Counted from the first letter of the stretch, positions 46,231 through 57,838 are shown. The stretch is 64,000 bases of DNA from Arabidopsis thaliana (GCF_000001735.4 NC_003071.7:6503151-6567150); one strand, 5' to 3'. The notes: generated by a model from the sequence alone, not told the origin. Numbers and translations: made by a program.

Positions 46231-47441
46231 ATGAGTAGCAACGACGGTCAGAGTTCCGGCGACCAAGCCTCCACCCTCGACGACATCAAGCAGCTGCTTC
46301 AACAGTTGTCCGAGAAGACTGACCGACAACAGCTTGCTGTGACGTCTCTCTCCAACAAGTTCGTGACCTTCCAAGAGCAATGCAACGGCCAACACGCAGC
46401 ATTGGCGACTAATCATTCTGAAATCAGATCGGCTCACAACGCGTACGCGGAGCTCGAACGCGACTCAATTTTCAGGGCACCGTCAGCCCGAGCGTCCAAA
46501 ATTCCCAGGAAGCATCTGGCCAGCAGACTCCACCGCCACCGGTTGAAGTCGGAGCGACATCGACTCAGAATCCTGTCACCTCGTCTTCACCAGCACGACT
46601 TGCCGCAGTTTCAGATAGGGCGATAGCTCGGACGCCAGTTCCACTTGATCAAACGCAGTCAATTCGGAACTTCAAAACCTTCAAGATCAAATCTGGGCCA
46701 TGAACGCAAAAGTCCATCAGGCCACTACTTCGGCTCCCGAAGTGGAGAAGGTTATTGAGGCAACGAGGAGAACACCTTTCACCCCAAGGATCTCTAAGTT
46801 GCGTATCCGTGAATTCCGAGACTTCAAACTTCCGGTTTACAATGGAAAAGGAGATCTGAAAGAGCATTTGACTTCCTTCCAAGTCATCGCCGGACGGGTC
46901 CCCCTAGAGCCGCACGAAGAGGATGCCGGGCTTTGCAAATTGTTCTCGGAAAATTTGTTCGGGCTTGCTCTCACCTGGTTTACCCAACTGGAAGAGGGCT
47001 CGATCGACAATTTTAAGCAACTCTCTACTGCGTTCATCAAGCAGTACGAATACTTCATCAATAGTGACATCACTGAAGCCCATCTTTGGAATTTTTCTCA
47101 ATCCGCTGACGAACCACTTCGGACGTATATTTACCGCGTTCAAGGAAATCATGGTTCAAATACCCAGCTTATCTGACTTAGCAGCTCAGTCCGCACTCAA
47201 AAATGGTCTTTGGCATGAGTCACGATTCCGTGAATCTTTAACAGTAAACCGTCCTGAGACGATTCAAGATGCTCTTCATCGAGCAACGAATTGGATAAAT
47301 GCAGAAGAAGAACGGGCTTTTCTAGCCAAAAAGTTCAGTGCTTCAAATGCTGCACCAAAGGCGCCTCAGCCCGCAACCACCAAAAAACCTACCGAACTCC
47401 GAAAACCCGCAGCAGGAACCTGCACGACGATGCTCTGGTGA
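46231..47441 (+). pseudogene. Retrotransposon gag, frameshifted
   Basis: The start MSSNDGQSSGD leads a polar, coiled-coil-like N-terminus. The frame shifts after about 46440 and resumes by about 46700. The capsid-type Retrotrans_gag region reads [19 protein letters not shown], then [18 protein letters not shown]. It shifts again near 47140 into [19 protein letters not shown] and ends in a Pro/Lys-rich tail at 47441. No zinc knuckle survives. In intact elements this protein packages the element RNA. Confidence 0.85.
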
Positions 47442-47464
47442 TAACTCTTGACATTGCGAACTGC

Positions 47465-50400
47465 GAAATATAAAGAATTCTTATTGATACTGGAAGCTCA
47501 GTCGATTTAATTTTTCTCGATACTCTGCTGCGAATGGGAATCTCCAAAAAGGATATAAAAGGAGCTCCGAGTCTACTCGTATCTTTCACCAGCGAAACTT
47601 CAATGTCTCTTGGCACGGTGGTTCTTCCTGTAACTGCGCAAGGAGTTGTCAAGATGGTCGAGTTCACAGTTTTCGACCGACCTGCCGCATACAACGTAAT
47701 TCTCGGAACTCCTTGGTTATACGAGATGAAAGTTGTACCGTCGACTTACCACCAGTGTGTCAAGTTTCCAACCCCAGGTGGAATTGAACAAGTCCTGGGA
47801 AGTCAACGTACCTCTAGAATGTGCTACATGACCGGGCATAAACTCAAGATCAAATAGCAACCACAGCTCGAAGCGTCCCCAAATCCAATCAAAAAAGTAG
47901 GCGACAACCTCGTAGAGCGGGTAGTTATAAACGACGATCACCCAGATCAGCTTCTTGGCTTTGGAGCGAATTTGGGCGAAGATTTCCAAAGTAAATTAGT
48001 CAATTTTCTCAAAACAAATAAAGCAACGTTCGCTTGGACAGTTGGGAAAATGACTGGAATCAGTACGGAGGTGATCTCGCACGAGCTAAATGTCGATCCA
48101 ACCTTCAAACCGGTAAAACAAAAGCGCCGGAAGCTTGGTCCAGATCGAGCACAGGCAGTGAATATCGAAGTCGTTAGGCTCCTCGAAGTCGGTCGGATCC
48201 GCGAAGTCAAATATCCTGAATGGCTCGCTAATCCTGTGGTCGTGAAGAAAAAGAATGGCAAATGGCGTGTTTGTGTTGACTTTACCGACCTCAACAAAGC
48301 ATGTTCAAAAGATTTTTTTCCACTTCCTCACATTGACCGCCTTGTCGAATCCACAACGGGGCACGAGATGCTGTCTTTTATGGACGCCTTTTCGGGATAT
48401 AATCAAATCCTGATGAACCCGGAGGATCAGGAGAAAACATCCTTCATTACGGAATGTGGAACGTACTACTACAAAGTGATGCCCTTCGGACTAAAGAACG
48501 CGGGTGCAACCTACCAACGTTTGGTCAACAGAATGTTTAAGGATCTTCTCGGCAAAACTATGGAAGTATACATCGATGACATGCTAGTGAAGTCAACCTT
48601 ATCTACCTCGCACTTCGACCATTTACAGCAATGTTTCGACATTTTGAATGAGTTCGAGATGAAGTTGAATCCTTCAAAGTGTACTTTCGCTGTCACCGAA
48701 CGCGGAATCGAAGCGAATTCGAGGCAGATAAACGCTTTCCTGTTAATGACCTAACCTCGCAGTATAAGGGAAGTCCAACGATTGACATGTCGAGTGGCAG
48801 CACTGAACAGATTCATATCCCGATCTACCGACAAGTGTTTCCCTTTCTACACTTTACTGCGAAAAGTAAGCAAGGGGTTTATCTGGAACGAAAGCTGCGA
48901 GGAAGCATTCAAGCAGTTAAAGCGTTACTTGTCCGAACCTTCGGTCCTCGCAAAACGTGAGTTCGGGGAACAGCTTTTTCTGTACATCGCTGTTTCAGAG
49001 AGTGCGGTAACCGGCGTTCAAGTAAGAGTAGAGCGAAGTGACAAGCGTCCCATCTTCTATGTTAGTAAGTCTTTCTCCGACGCAGAGACCAGATATCCCA
49101 TGATGGAGAAGCTCGCTTTAGCCGTTGTCACGGCAGCTCGGAAACTTCGACCGTATTTCCAGTCACATCCGATCGTCGTTTTAACATCTTTACCTCTTCG
49201 CACCATCCTTCATAGTCCAACTCAATCCGGACGATTAGGAAAATGGGCCATCGAACTGAGCGAATTCGATCTTGAGTTCCGAGCTCGAACAAGTTTAAAC
49301 TCAACCATGGATACTTCACGTCAATGGGGCTTCATCAAAACATGGGTCCGGAGTAGGAATTTGTCTGACGCTCCCACCGGTGAGGTGCTGGAGCAGTCCT
49401 TCCGCCTAGCATTCAACGCCTCTAATAATGAAGCGGAGTACGAATCACTACTTGTTGGATTACGACTCGCCGTCGGGGTAGGAGTCAGAAACCTGCATGC
49501 ACATTATGACTCGCAGCAAATCGATACTCTGGCGAGTATGAAGCAAAAGATGCGTGTATGGAAGCATACCTGAATTTAGTACGTGAGGTGTCAGGAAGAT
49601 TCGAGCAGTTCGAGTTAACCAGGATCCCTCGAGCTGAAAATTCGGCTGCTAACGCATTGGCTGCCTTGGCATCTACTTTCGAAGTAACCTTACCTCGCGT
49701 AATTCCCGTCGAGACAATAAGCCAACCGAGCATTCGTCTTGATGAAATAAGTTTCGTTACCACCCGTGCCATGCGAAGAAGGCTAGATGCTCAGTCAGCA
49801 GAGAATGGTCTTCATCAGCTCGGGGATGATGAGGAAATTTCGGACGCAGTTCACCCCACGGAGATCGTGGAAAATCAAAGTCTTCCAGATAATCATAATG
49901 CGCCACTCCCTGATCAACCACCTCATGATTGGGGGGCAGACTGGAGAGAACCAATTCGGGATTACATTCTCAACGGTACGCTTCCTGCCGAGAAGTGGGC
50001 AGCTCGAAAGTTGAAAGCCACTTGTGCACGTTTCTGCATAGCAAACGATATTCTCTATAGACGAATCTTCTCAGCTCCCGACGCTGTGTGTATCTTCGGC
50101 GAACAGACCCGAACTGTGATGAAGGAGGTTCACGACGGCACATGCGGAAATCACACCGGAGGTCGCTCTTTAGCCTTTAAAGTGAGGAAGTATGGTTACT
50201 ACTGGCCAACCCTGGTAGCGGACTGTGAAGCATATGCCCGTAAATGCGAACAATGTCAAAAGCATGCACCACTCATCCTTCAACCCGCAGAACTCCTCAC
50301 CACAGTTTCAGCTCCCTATCCGTTTATGAAATGGTTAATGGACATTGTTGGACCTCTACACGTGTCCACTCGAGGAGTACGCTTCCTACTCGTGCTGACA

Positions 50401-51183
50401 GATTATTTCTCAAAATAGGTTGAGGCCGCAGCTTACTCCAACATAACTCACGTCCAAGTTTGGAACTTCATCTGGAAAGACATAATTTGTAGGCACGGCC
50501 TGCCTTATGAAATTGTCACCGACAACGGATCTCAGTTCATCTCCGAGCAATTCGAGGTATTTTGTGAAGAGTGGCAGATCCGTCTTAGCCATTCTACACC
50601 TCGCTATCCGCAAGGAAATGGGCAAGCCGAAGCAATGAACAAGACAATCATCTCAAACCTTAAAAAGAAATTAAACGCTTACAAAGGCGCGTGGTTTGGA
50701 GAATTGCAAAATGTTCTTTGGGCAGTTCGCACAACTCCAAGAAGAGCAACCGATGAAACTCCTTTCTCTTTGATCTATGGAATGGAGGCAGTCATTCCTG
50801 CTGAAATCAAGGTCCCAAGTGCGAGGAGAATCCGCAATCCTCAGAACGAAACTGAAAATAACGAAATGATAATTGATGTCATCGACACTATTGATGAGCG
50901 GCGTAATCGAGCCCTAGCTCGGATGCAAAACTACCATAATGCTGGAGCACGATATTACAACTCAAATGTTCGTAATAGATCTTTCGAAGTAGGAACCCTA
51001 GTCTTACGTCGGGTCCAGCAGAACAAAGCAGAAAAGGGAGCAGGCAAATTAGGGATAAGTTGGGAAGGCCCCTACAAAATCACACATGTTGTCCGCAATG
51101 GAGTCTACCGCCTGATTAACATGGAAGGAAAAACAGTTCGCAGGGCGTGGAATTCAATGCATCTAAAACGTTTTTACATTTAA
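47465..51183 (+). pseudogene. Retrotransposon pol: protease, RT, RNase H x2, integrase
   Basis: The protease motif DTGSS lies at 47486-47500, and a GTPWLY segment follows. Reverse transcriptase spans about 47990-48750 (WRVCVDFTDLNKA, MPFGLKNAGATYQRL, and YIDDM near 48570). A deletion and frame change near 48750 lead into RNase H (SKGFIWNESCEEAF, YVSKSFSDAETRYP). A gap near 49300 precedes the second, archaeal-type RNase H (FNASNNEAEYESLLVGLRL). Integrase has the zinc-binding region (VHDGTCGNHTGG..CEQCQ) and catalytic segments ([22 protein letters not shown]). A TAG at 50416-50418 interrupts it just after TDYFSK. Its C-terminus ends at 51183. Confidence 0.9.
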
Positions 51184-51696
51184 AGCATTTTTCTTATGTA
51201 AATCGAACTACGTCTGACTTGATCCCCACCTTTGGGTACGTAGGCAGCCCGCACTTCGGGTCCAGTCTCTATAATCAATAAAACCAAACATTTTCATACT
51301 TAAAGTCGTATTTGGTTTTCACATCTGAAACTGCTTCAGGCGGATTACTAAACATCCGAACCTATGCTTCAGAGATATCCGAATTAAGCTAATAACTTAA
51401 GTTCGCGGTCATAAGTGATATCCGTACTAAACTATAAGCCGAGCTCAGCTTGCAAACGAATGTCATCTTTTTCTTGTCAAATTTCTACGCGATATAAGCC
51501 GAGTTAAACTCGCACTTCCATAGACAAATTTGGCAAAGAGAAAAGTTTTCAAAAAAGTTTGTACGACCAAAGTCAAGTACTTCAAAAAATAATGGCCTCT
51601 GTGGCCAACGAAAATTAAAAGCATTTAAGTCTTAAAAACAAATGGGTAGCAACTTCGGGCCATAACAACCCCAAAAGACGATAATGTTTTAAATTT
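51184..51696. other. Post-pol spacer of the Tat element
   Basis: Contains CTTTGGGTACGTAGGCAGCCCGCACTTCGGG (about 51230-51262, split here only by reading), the kind of post-pol motif typical of Tat elements. No plus-strand coding follows. Confidence 0.6.
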
Positions 51697-53112
51697 TTAC
51701 TCCGTCTTGCCGGAGTCCTTCTCGACGTCAACCGGGAACATGGCCGCTATCCCTGCTTCGGAGGTGGAGCCCTTGTTAGAGCCTCCCTCGTCGATAATCG
51801 CCACCTCGGCAGGAGGAATACTCTCCGCAGCTACCTCCGATGGCGTGTCGGCGAGGAGCGAAGTGAGTTCAGTCGGGTCGGGACGAGGAGTCTTCGGCTC
51901 CGCAGCATGTCTAGCGAACTTCTCCTCATCAGCCCGGACTGATTCAAGCTCCTTTGAAAGATCAGGAATTTCTCCCTTCTCAATTTCCTCAAGCAACTCT
52001 CTGTTCGCTTTGGCCTCCGCAACCCGAACTTTGAGGGTCTCGACCTCTTCCGATTCTTTGAAGAAATTCCCGTACTTCGAAGAGAAGTCATGGAATTGAG
52101 CCCGCACTTTCCTCCTTTCGTCCGTCCTCGCTGCGACAATCATTTCGGCTTGCTCCTCTTCCATTTTCTTCATCTTCTCTTTGCAAGTTCTGAGGTCGGC
52201 TCGAGCTTGAGTCTCTTTCTCGATTGCGTCGAGATAGGCATTCTTCCCGGCCTTGAGCTTCGCGGTCAGATCGATATTGTTCACTTCAAGCTTTTGGACC
52301 TGCAGTTCGGCTGCTTTCATCCGGTTCATGACTTTATTGGCTTTCTCCACGGCCTTGGCATTTTCATCTTCACTTCGCTTGAAACTCTCAATTTCAACAT
52401 CCTTGTCAAAGAGTTGGTCCTCGTGACTGCAGAAAACGGAGTTGAACTCTAGGATTAACTGCATAATAAAAAGTTGTTATTCAACTAGGTCATCCATGGA
52501 CATAACAAATATGGATTCAGTTCGGGCCTTACCTTGCCAAGTTTTCTGGCAAAGCGAAGATAGTTTTCCTTGTTGACTTCTTTCATCTCGTCAAAAGGAG
52601 CTATGGCAGAACCAGGCGGAACGAGAGTCCTCATTGTATCCGCAAAAGTCATTGGAGGAGCTAAATCATTTTGAAGTCAGATCGAAAGACAATATTCAAA
52701 AGTTGAAATAATTGATGAGTTCGTTACCTGGAAGAGGGACGTTGCGACGTTCCGATTCGCAGGTTTCAGATTCCCGAGAAGACAGAACCACCAGGTTCTG
52801 AGGGGCTTCCTTCACAATCCCCTTCAACTTCGCTCCCTTTTCCTCATGGCGAGGGCGGGAAGAGCGAGGTGGGGAGGGGTTAGTCTCTTCGGGTTGCTTC
52901 CTTTTCTTATCAGCAGCCCGCTTCTCGGAGTCTTTTCCAGCGGGGTCCTTAATAGTCTTTCCAGAGCCCGAAGTGGGGGTTTCAGGTTTTTTCCCAGCTG
53001 ACACCGAAGCCTTGTTGGTCGTCTGGCGGGACCTCGACCCAGAGTCAGATTGTTGGTATTTCGATTTCTCTAGAGAACGAAGTTTGCTGTCCTCAAGGGT
53101 CCCCGCCATCAC
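51697..53112 (-). pseudogene. Antisense ORF block of the Tat element, coiled-coil part
   Basis: Minus strand 53112-52696 encodes a basic, Ser/Lys/Pro-rich linker (GSRSRQTTNKASVSAGKKPE, AADKKRKQPEETNPSPPRSS). After a plausible intron or gap (about 52695-52465), 52464-51697 encodes 255 residues rich in Glu, Lys and Leu with heptad character (ESFKRSEDENAKAVEKANKV) and an acidic C-terminus. This is the known layout of antisense genes between pol and the 3' LTR in Tat/Retand-type plant elements. Their product has no proven role. The frame is long compared with chance. Confidence 0.75.
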
Positions 53113-53114
53113 AG

Positions 53115-54018
53115 TTTTGTCGGATTTAATCCGCGCCTTTTCCTGCTCGGCTCTCTCTCTCTCTCAAGTTTCTTTTCTGCGCGGTACGAAGGGAGAGACA
53201 TGTCGGCTTTGTCGATTATTCGTGGACAGAAAGGAGGCGAAGATACGGCAAGGTCAGTTCGGGATCTGATTCTCCGACCTGAAGCTCGAATTCTATCTAT
53301 GGTCAAGGACTCCCAACCTAGATCTTGGCAACAGAAATTCGAGAAGTGAGCAGCGAAAGTATGTGAAACGGGAGGCATGCTGACTTTAAATGAAAACAAA
53401 AACATAAAAGAAGATGGTCAGTTCAGGTGCCACGAAGTGTTTGCATTCAGAAATTACAACTAAATTAAGTTGTGTTTTCCTAAAGCGAATTCACTATCTA
53501 CCGGTGCGAGCTGCCCATTCAGATACAAATAAGCCAGTCTTGTTTCCATAAGTAAGATCATTCACTGGAAAGAAGAAGTATGATTTTCTCCATTGTTCAT
53601 CTTTATCTGGGAAGTCATCGAAAACTCGGAAACCTTTCCGAGGTGACAAGAAAAATGTTCCCTTTGTTCGCCCTTTCTTAACTGCGTATAGCTGAAGGAG
53701 ATCGTTCAGTGATAGAGAAAATCTGTCTTCTTCAGCTAGAGTAATGAGGCATAAGACAGTTCGAATAACATTCGGGCACAACTAGGGAAGTGCGATTCCA
53801 ACGCATAGCGAAAATAAAATTTCGAACGCACACGGATGCCCTGGGGGAGGATTCTCAGGACAGACCGTCGGTTCGGGAGAAATAAGTGGAATCTGGTGAG
53901 GAATTTGGTGGGCTCCTCTCAGCAGCAAGAGTCTGCTCGAAGTCGAGAGCGAAGTCTTGTATTTTTCGAACTTACCATCTATTAGAAACACTTCGCGAAC
54001 TACTTTCCTCGGAGGCAT
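53115..54018 (-). pseudogene. Antisense ORF block, putative gypsy-type transposon domain
   Basis: From 54018 (MPPRKVVREVFL) the minus strand reads through EPTVCPENPPPGHPCAFEIL to a TAG near 53782. It resumes at once as CPNVIRTVLCLITLAEEDRF, SLNDLLQLYAVKK and RKSYFFFPVNDLTYG to about 53494. It resembles the family named Putative gypsy type transposon (PF04195), the N-terminal domain that usually precedes the coiled coil at 52464-51697. The stop disables this copy. A further piece at 53405-53109 (MPPVSHTFAAHF) links the two halves in another frame. Confidence 0.7.
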
Positions 54019-54721
54019 GACAAACACCGCGAAGTAATTTGCAAGAAAAAAGTCATATCTGAGGGCCGTTTTTCGTTTATTTTCTGAAAAGCTCTCTTAA
54101 GCAGCTGAAGAACACTTGAAGATCTTCTTCAAGAACCCAGGAGCAGAGAAAGGTCCGCGCTGTATTTAATCGATCGGCGAACCGGTGAGACGGTGAATCT
54201 AAGAATTTGACGACGGAATTTGACCGGAAAGAGGTGTAGAACGGCGGTGACGTTGAGTTTTCTTCGAATTTCTAAACTTAAAATCTAAGAAATCGATAAA
54301 GAATCTACTCCAAATACTACCGGCCTAAACCTACTGCGATTCTAGGTCTAAGATTCCGGCTATCTATTGATTCAGGTGAAATTCGGAACAAAGACTGAAC
54401 GAAAACGAATTATGGAAAGGAGGAGTCGGGGTTGTTACCTGAGGCGAGGAATGAGTCTGGTAGCTTATAAGAGGTCAGTCAGAAGGTGAAGGGTTCGTCG
54501 GTTTATATAGAGGATTGAATGGGCGGGAAATCCAAAACCCTAGGATTACGAAGCGTCACACTCTTTCAAAGGAAATCCTCGAAAATCACGCGATTCAGTT
54601 TCCTTTTTTACCTCGGGAGATTCTTGTTATCCCGAAATGGCGTTCTGAGATCTCCGAGAATGGCGCCACGAGTTGAACTTAAGTCCCCGAAGTGTTCACT
54701 TCGAGGACTTGGGGGGCAAAT

Positions 54722-55143
54722 TGTGGATGTTGGATTTCGTATCCGGCCCAATACGCGGTCTGAGCCCAGCGGAGGGCCCATCGAGAGAAGTGGGCCTGTT
54801 TAAAGAAGCCCATCGGTTCAAAAGTCAGATTATGCTTTAATTCGAGTAACGGAAGGATCTCGAATTAAAGACGCTCATTAATTGCTCGAGCTGGAGAGTT
54901 CGTAACGTTTGAAGTAAACGAAGCGAGATTCCCGGCGTAGAATCAGCGTAGTGATTAATTCATTTGATTCGAAATATTTGTATAAATGTAGTCCGATTGC
55001 AATTGTAGAGAGACGAATGAATTGACACTGAAACTATACAGAAATAAACAAACACTTTTCCGATTGATCTTTGTTCGTTTAACAAGTCTTAAGATCTTCG
55101 AAACACGACCACGAAATTCTGATTGTGGATTCCGACATCCACA
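54722..55143 (+). repeat. 3' LTR of the Tat element (422 bp)
   Basis: It starts TGTGGATGTTGGATTTCG and ends CCGACATCCACA; the 9-base ends TGTGGATGT / ACATCCACA are perfect inverted repeats. It is preceded by the polypurine tract GGGGGGCAAAT. The base five following it (AATAT) would be the target duplication, but the left one is lost with the 5' LTR. Confidence 0.92.
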
Positions 55144-55258
55144 AATATTTTATATGTAATTAATATGTGAGGTGTAAGGTAAGCCAAATTAACGTCAATA
55201 TGTCTTTAGAAGAACAGAACACCGATGCATGTTATGAAAATACATGCAAAATACAAAG
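55144..55258. other. Upstream remnant of the chimeric BSP gene
   Basis: Only 115 bases separate the 3' LTR from the BSP ATG. They include a leader (CATGCAAAATACAAAG) resembling the CAAAATACAAAAAGAG leader of the intact BSP at about 61971. No TATA box is obvious. Confidence 0.5.
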
Positions 55259-55588
55259 ATGACGTTTCACAAAATCTTTTTTGTAATCTCTCTGATGCTC
55301 GTTGTCTCATTAGTTAATGCTGTTGACTACTCGGTCGTCGACAATTCCGGTGACTCTACCGGAGGAAGGAGATTCCGGGGAGAGATCGGTGGCATAAGCT
55401 ACGGCACACAGACACTAAGATCTGCGACAGACTTTGTGTGGCGTTTGTTCCAACAAACCAACCCTTCAGACAGAAAGTCAGTTACAAAGATCACACTGTT
55501 CATGGAGAACGGTGACGGAGTAGCGTACAACTCTGGAAACGAGATACATTTCAACGTGGGATATCTCGCGGGTGTATACAGAAGCTAA
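55259..55588 (+). pseudogene. Truncated basic secretory protein fused to KCS sequence
   Basis: From ATG 55259 about 104 codons match the N-terminal half of the intact BSP at 62004: signal peptide (MTFHKIFFVISLMLVVSLV), then VDYSVVDNSGDSTGGRRF and RLFQQTNPSDRKSVTKITLF, to [11 protein letters not shown]. At about 55572 the sequence switches to KCS8 codons in a different frame and stops at 55588. The HExxH metal site lies beyond the break and is missing. The protein, if made, would be a secreted 109-residue fragment without the active-site region. I prefer the ATG at 55259 over an in-frame one at 55244 because it aligns with the intact gene's start. Confidence 0.9.
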
Positions 55589-55748
55589 AGGAAGGATGAA
55601 GGAAGGAGATAGGATATGGCAGATTGCTTTGGGGTCAGGTTTTAAGTGTAACAGTTCAGTGTGGGTGGCTCTGCGAGACGTTAAGCCTTCAGCTAACAGT
55701 CCATGGGAAGACTGTATGGATAGATATCCGGTTGAGATTGATATTTAA
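55575..55748 (+). pseudogene. KCS8 C-terminal fragment (57 codons)
   Basis: It starts [20 protein letters not shown] and ends VEIDI-stop, identical at the protein level to the end of the KCS at 39186 except for silent or minor changes (two base differences in 174). It lacks the catalytic residues and has no start of its own. Confidence 0.95.
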
Positions 55749-56512
55749 TTTTATGGTTAAAGAGTCCAATCTATCTTATCTTATTTATTTTTGTTGACAT
55801 TTTATCCTATGTTTGTTTTAAAGAGTTTTGCATTGAATATTTGTTATTGTCTGTTTGGTAGCTTTGTTTTGGTACTTGTTTAAGTAAGAAGTGATGGGTG
55901 ATACTGATTTTCTTTACATACGAGTCATTTCAAGAGAACAGAATGTTTAGTCATGGGTGGCCACAAATTTTGTCAATGGTAATATCATATTACTAATATG
56001 TGGCCAAATTGGTTGCTAAGCAGTCACGGATTATAATCGATAGATGTAACACTTATATAGCTACAAAAAGTATGGTTGAGATTGTTATCCGGTGAGATTG
56101 ATATTTAATTTTATGGTTAAGTCCTTATGGCTAATAGTAGTTTAGGTTGAGACCGATATTTAATTTTATGGTTAATCCCTTACGGCTACTAGTCTAAACT
56201 ATCTTAGCTTGTTTAGTTTTGTTGACATATCGAAAGTTTTTTTTTTGTTCTTTAAAGAGTTTGCATTGAATGTGTATTGCTGTCTTTGGTAGCTTTGTTT
56301 GGGTACTTCTTTAAGTAAGACTTGATGAGGACGACTTTTCTTTATAGTAACCCTCATTTCAAGAAAACAGAAAATTGGTTTTTTGCTCTAACCCGAAATA
56401 TGTGGCTATATTTAGTTTTGTCATAGATTTTGGCAATGGTAATATATGGCCAAACTGGTTGCAAAGCGGTCACGGATTATATCCATAGATGTAACACTGA
56501 TATAGCTAGTAG
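55575..56512. repeat. Duplicated segment, copy 2: KCS 3' end and flank
   Basis: Partner of 40458-41737. It is shorter because it lacks the 257-bp MITE and has other small gaps. It ends with CACGGATTATATCCATAGATG..GATATAGCTAG, where similarity to copy 1 stops. Confidence 0.9.
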
Positions 56513-56539
56513 CCGAGTTTCTAAGGATGGCTAAGAAAT

Positions 56540-57228
56540 ATCGTATCAATTACGAGAATATCACAATTATGTTGGGGGTATTGTATGATGTAGTACTTTT
56601 TAATATGTTTACAGATATAGACACATTCATTCATGATGAAACACTATTTTCACCTCTTAAACCAGTGAAGAACATAAACGAATCCCAGAACCCTCTTTTA
56701 TAGAATTTTAAAGACACAAAGCAATGAATACGAACACGTGTGATCATATTCGTCGAGAGAACAACGCTACAATCGTTCATCTTCGACAATAACGATCAAA
56801 TTCAGTTTACAAATATAGATGAATTGGAGTTTAATTGATTCCATCCATGTCTAAAATTAGATTCCTTAGGTTCCCTAAATACTATCACCTTAGGGTTTAG
56901 ATTCCTTCCATCAGAACTCTCGTTAAATTGAGCAATTGGGGTAATCGGATGAGGTTAGGGGAAGCAATGTTTTTTTAGTCTAAAGAGACGAGAGAAACGG
57001 TATTGATGTAGTTGAAAGTGATGATGTTGAAGGAATATTGAATCGACGTTGATAAGGCAAGAGCCGACGGTGAAAAACGAGGTTTCATGGTCGTGAAATC
57101 TGTGACGCAACGGAGAAAATGTAGTGAAATTATCAACAACAAATCCGAGGACAAAATTATCATTTCATTAGCCAACAACAAATCCAAGGACAAACTTATA
57201 AGCCTAAGTGAATATGCTTTTTTCAAAG
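56540..57228 (-). repeat. Dispersed repeat, inverted partner of 45215-46060
   Basis: The minus strand carries the same blocks as the plus strand at 45.2-46.0 kb, including the SLDLLLANEMIILS frame. The two copies face each other across the Tat element and the chimeric gene. Confidence 0.7.
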
Positions 57229-57838
57229 TAGTTGTGGGAAGAGAACTCTTCTTCATCATGGGACAGCTTAGGAGAGTTAAACGAGGTAAAGAAACCCGGA
57301 CTCTTCGTGAGACAAATAGGTCAAAAGAACCTGAAAAGTTCTCACACTAATGTCTGATTTTATGGTGAAGAGATGATGCTATCTACATCCAAGTGATCTT
57401 GCTTTGTCTACTTATGCTCTTGTCAAGTCATCTCCATTTGCGCTTCGCCCAACATCAAGCCATCTTCATTTGAGGTTCAAACTTGTCATGTTGCTTTCAC
57501 ACCACGCCAAGTTTGCGGGGGAGTATTAGAGGATCCATATGAAACCCAATATAGTGTCTCATGAGTAATCCAAAAGCCCATGTAACTAGGGTTAGCAAGA
57601 TAGTGACTCATATATATAGTTATGTAATGAGAGCTTTGAGAGCAACTTTGAGAGTTGGAAACAACTCTCCTCCTTCATCTTATGAAATATCAATTCTAGA
57701 ATCATTGGATCTTGGTGACAAACCTTAAGCTTCTTTCCCTTCTTTACATTTCTTAATAAAGCTCTTAATGAGTTATCTAATTTCAGTTTATATTTCTTTC
57801 AATAAGCATCAATCTATGTTTGCTTTAGAATTGTCTAC
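57229..57838 (+). mobile_element. 3' remnant of a short Copia-like element
   Basis: The first 300 bases (AGTAGTTGTGGGAAGAGAA, GGGACAGCTTAGGAGAGTTA, up to CGCCAAGTTTGCGGGGGAG) match the 3' internal part of the element at 61232-61518 nearly base for base. After the polypurine-like GCGGGGGAG comes a different, LTR-like sequence (TATTAGAGGATCCATATG..), about 310 bp, ending TTGTCTACA where block B begins. The 5' LTR and primer site are absent. The LTR differs from that of the 60-kb element, so they are relatives, not recent copies. Confidence 0.7.

Larger units (their letters stand above)
46137..55143 (+). mobile_element. Ty3-type LTR retrotransposon, Tat lineage
   Basis: A roughly 9-kb element. 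It has a 34-base 5' LTR remnant (46137-46170), a primer-site-like TTTGGCGCTAGAAGGAGG (46172), gag (46231-47441), protease, reverse transcriptase, RNase H, a second RNase H and integrase (47465-51183). A long 3' region with minus-strand ORFs (54018-51697), a polypurine tract (GGACTTGGGGGGCAAAT, about 54705-54721) and a 422-bp 3' LTR (54722-55143) follow. Integrase after RNase H marks the Ty3 type. A second RNase H-like domain (ASNNEAEYESLLVGLRLA) and the post-pol GGTACGTAGGCAGCCC mark the Tat lineage. Frameshifts and stops in gag, pol and the antisense ORFs make it inactive. Confidence 0.92.

Noticed and set aside
55244..55748. Functional BSP-KCS fusion enzyme
   Set aside because: The KCS part is out of frame, lacks the catalytic residues, and the BSP part lacks HExxH.
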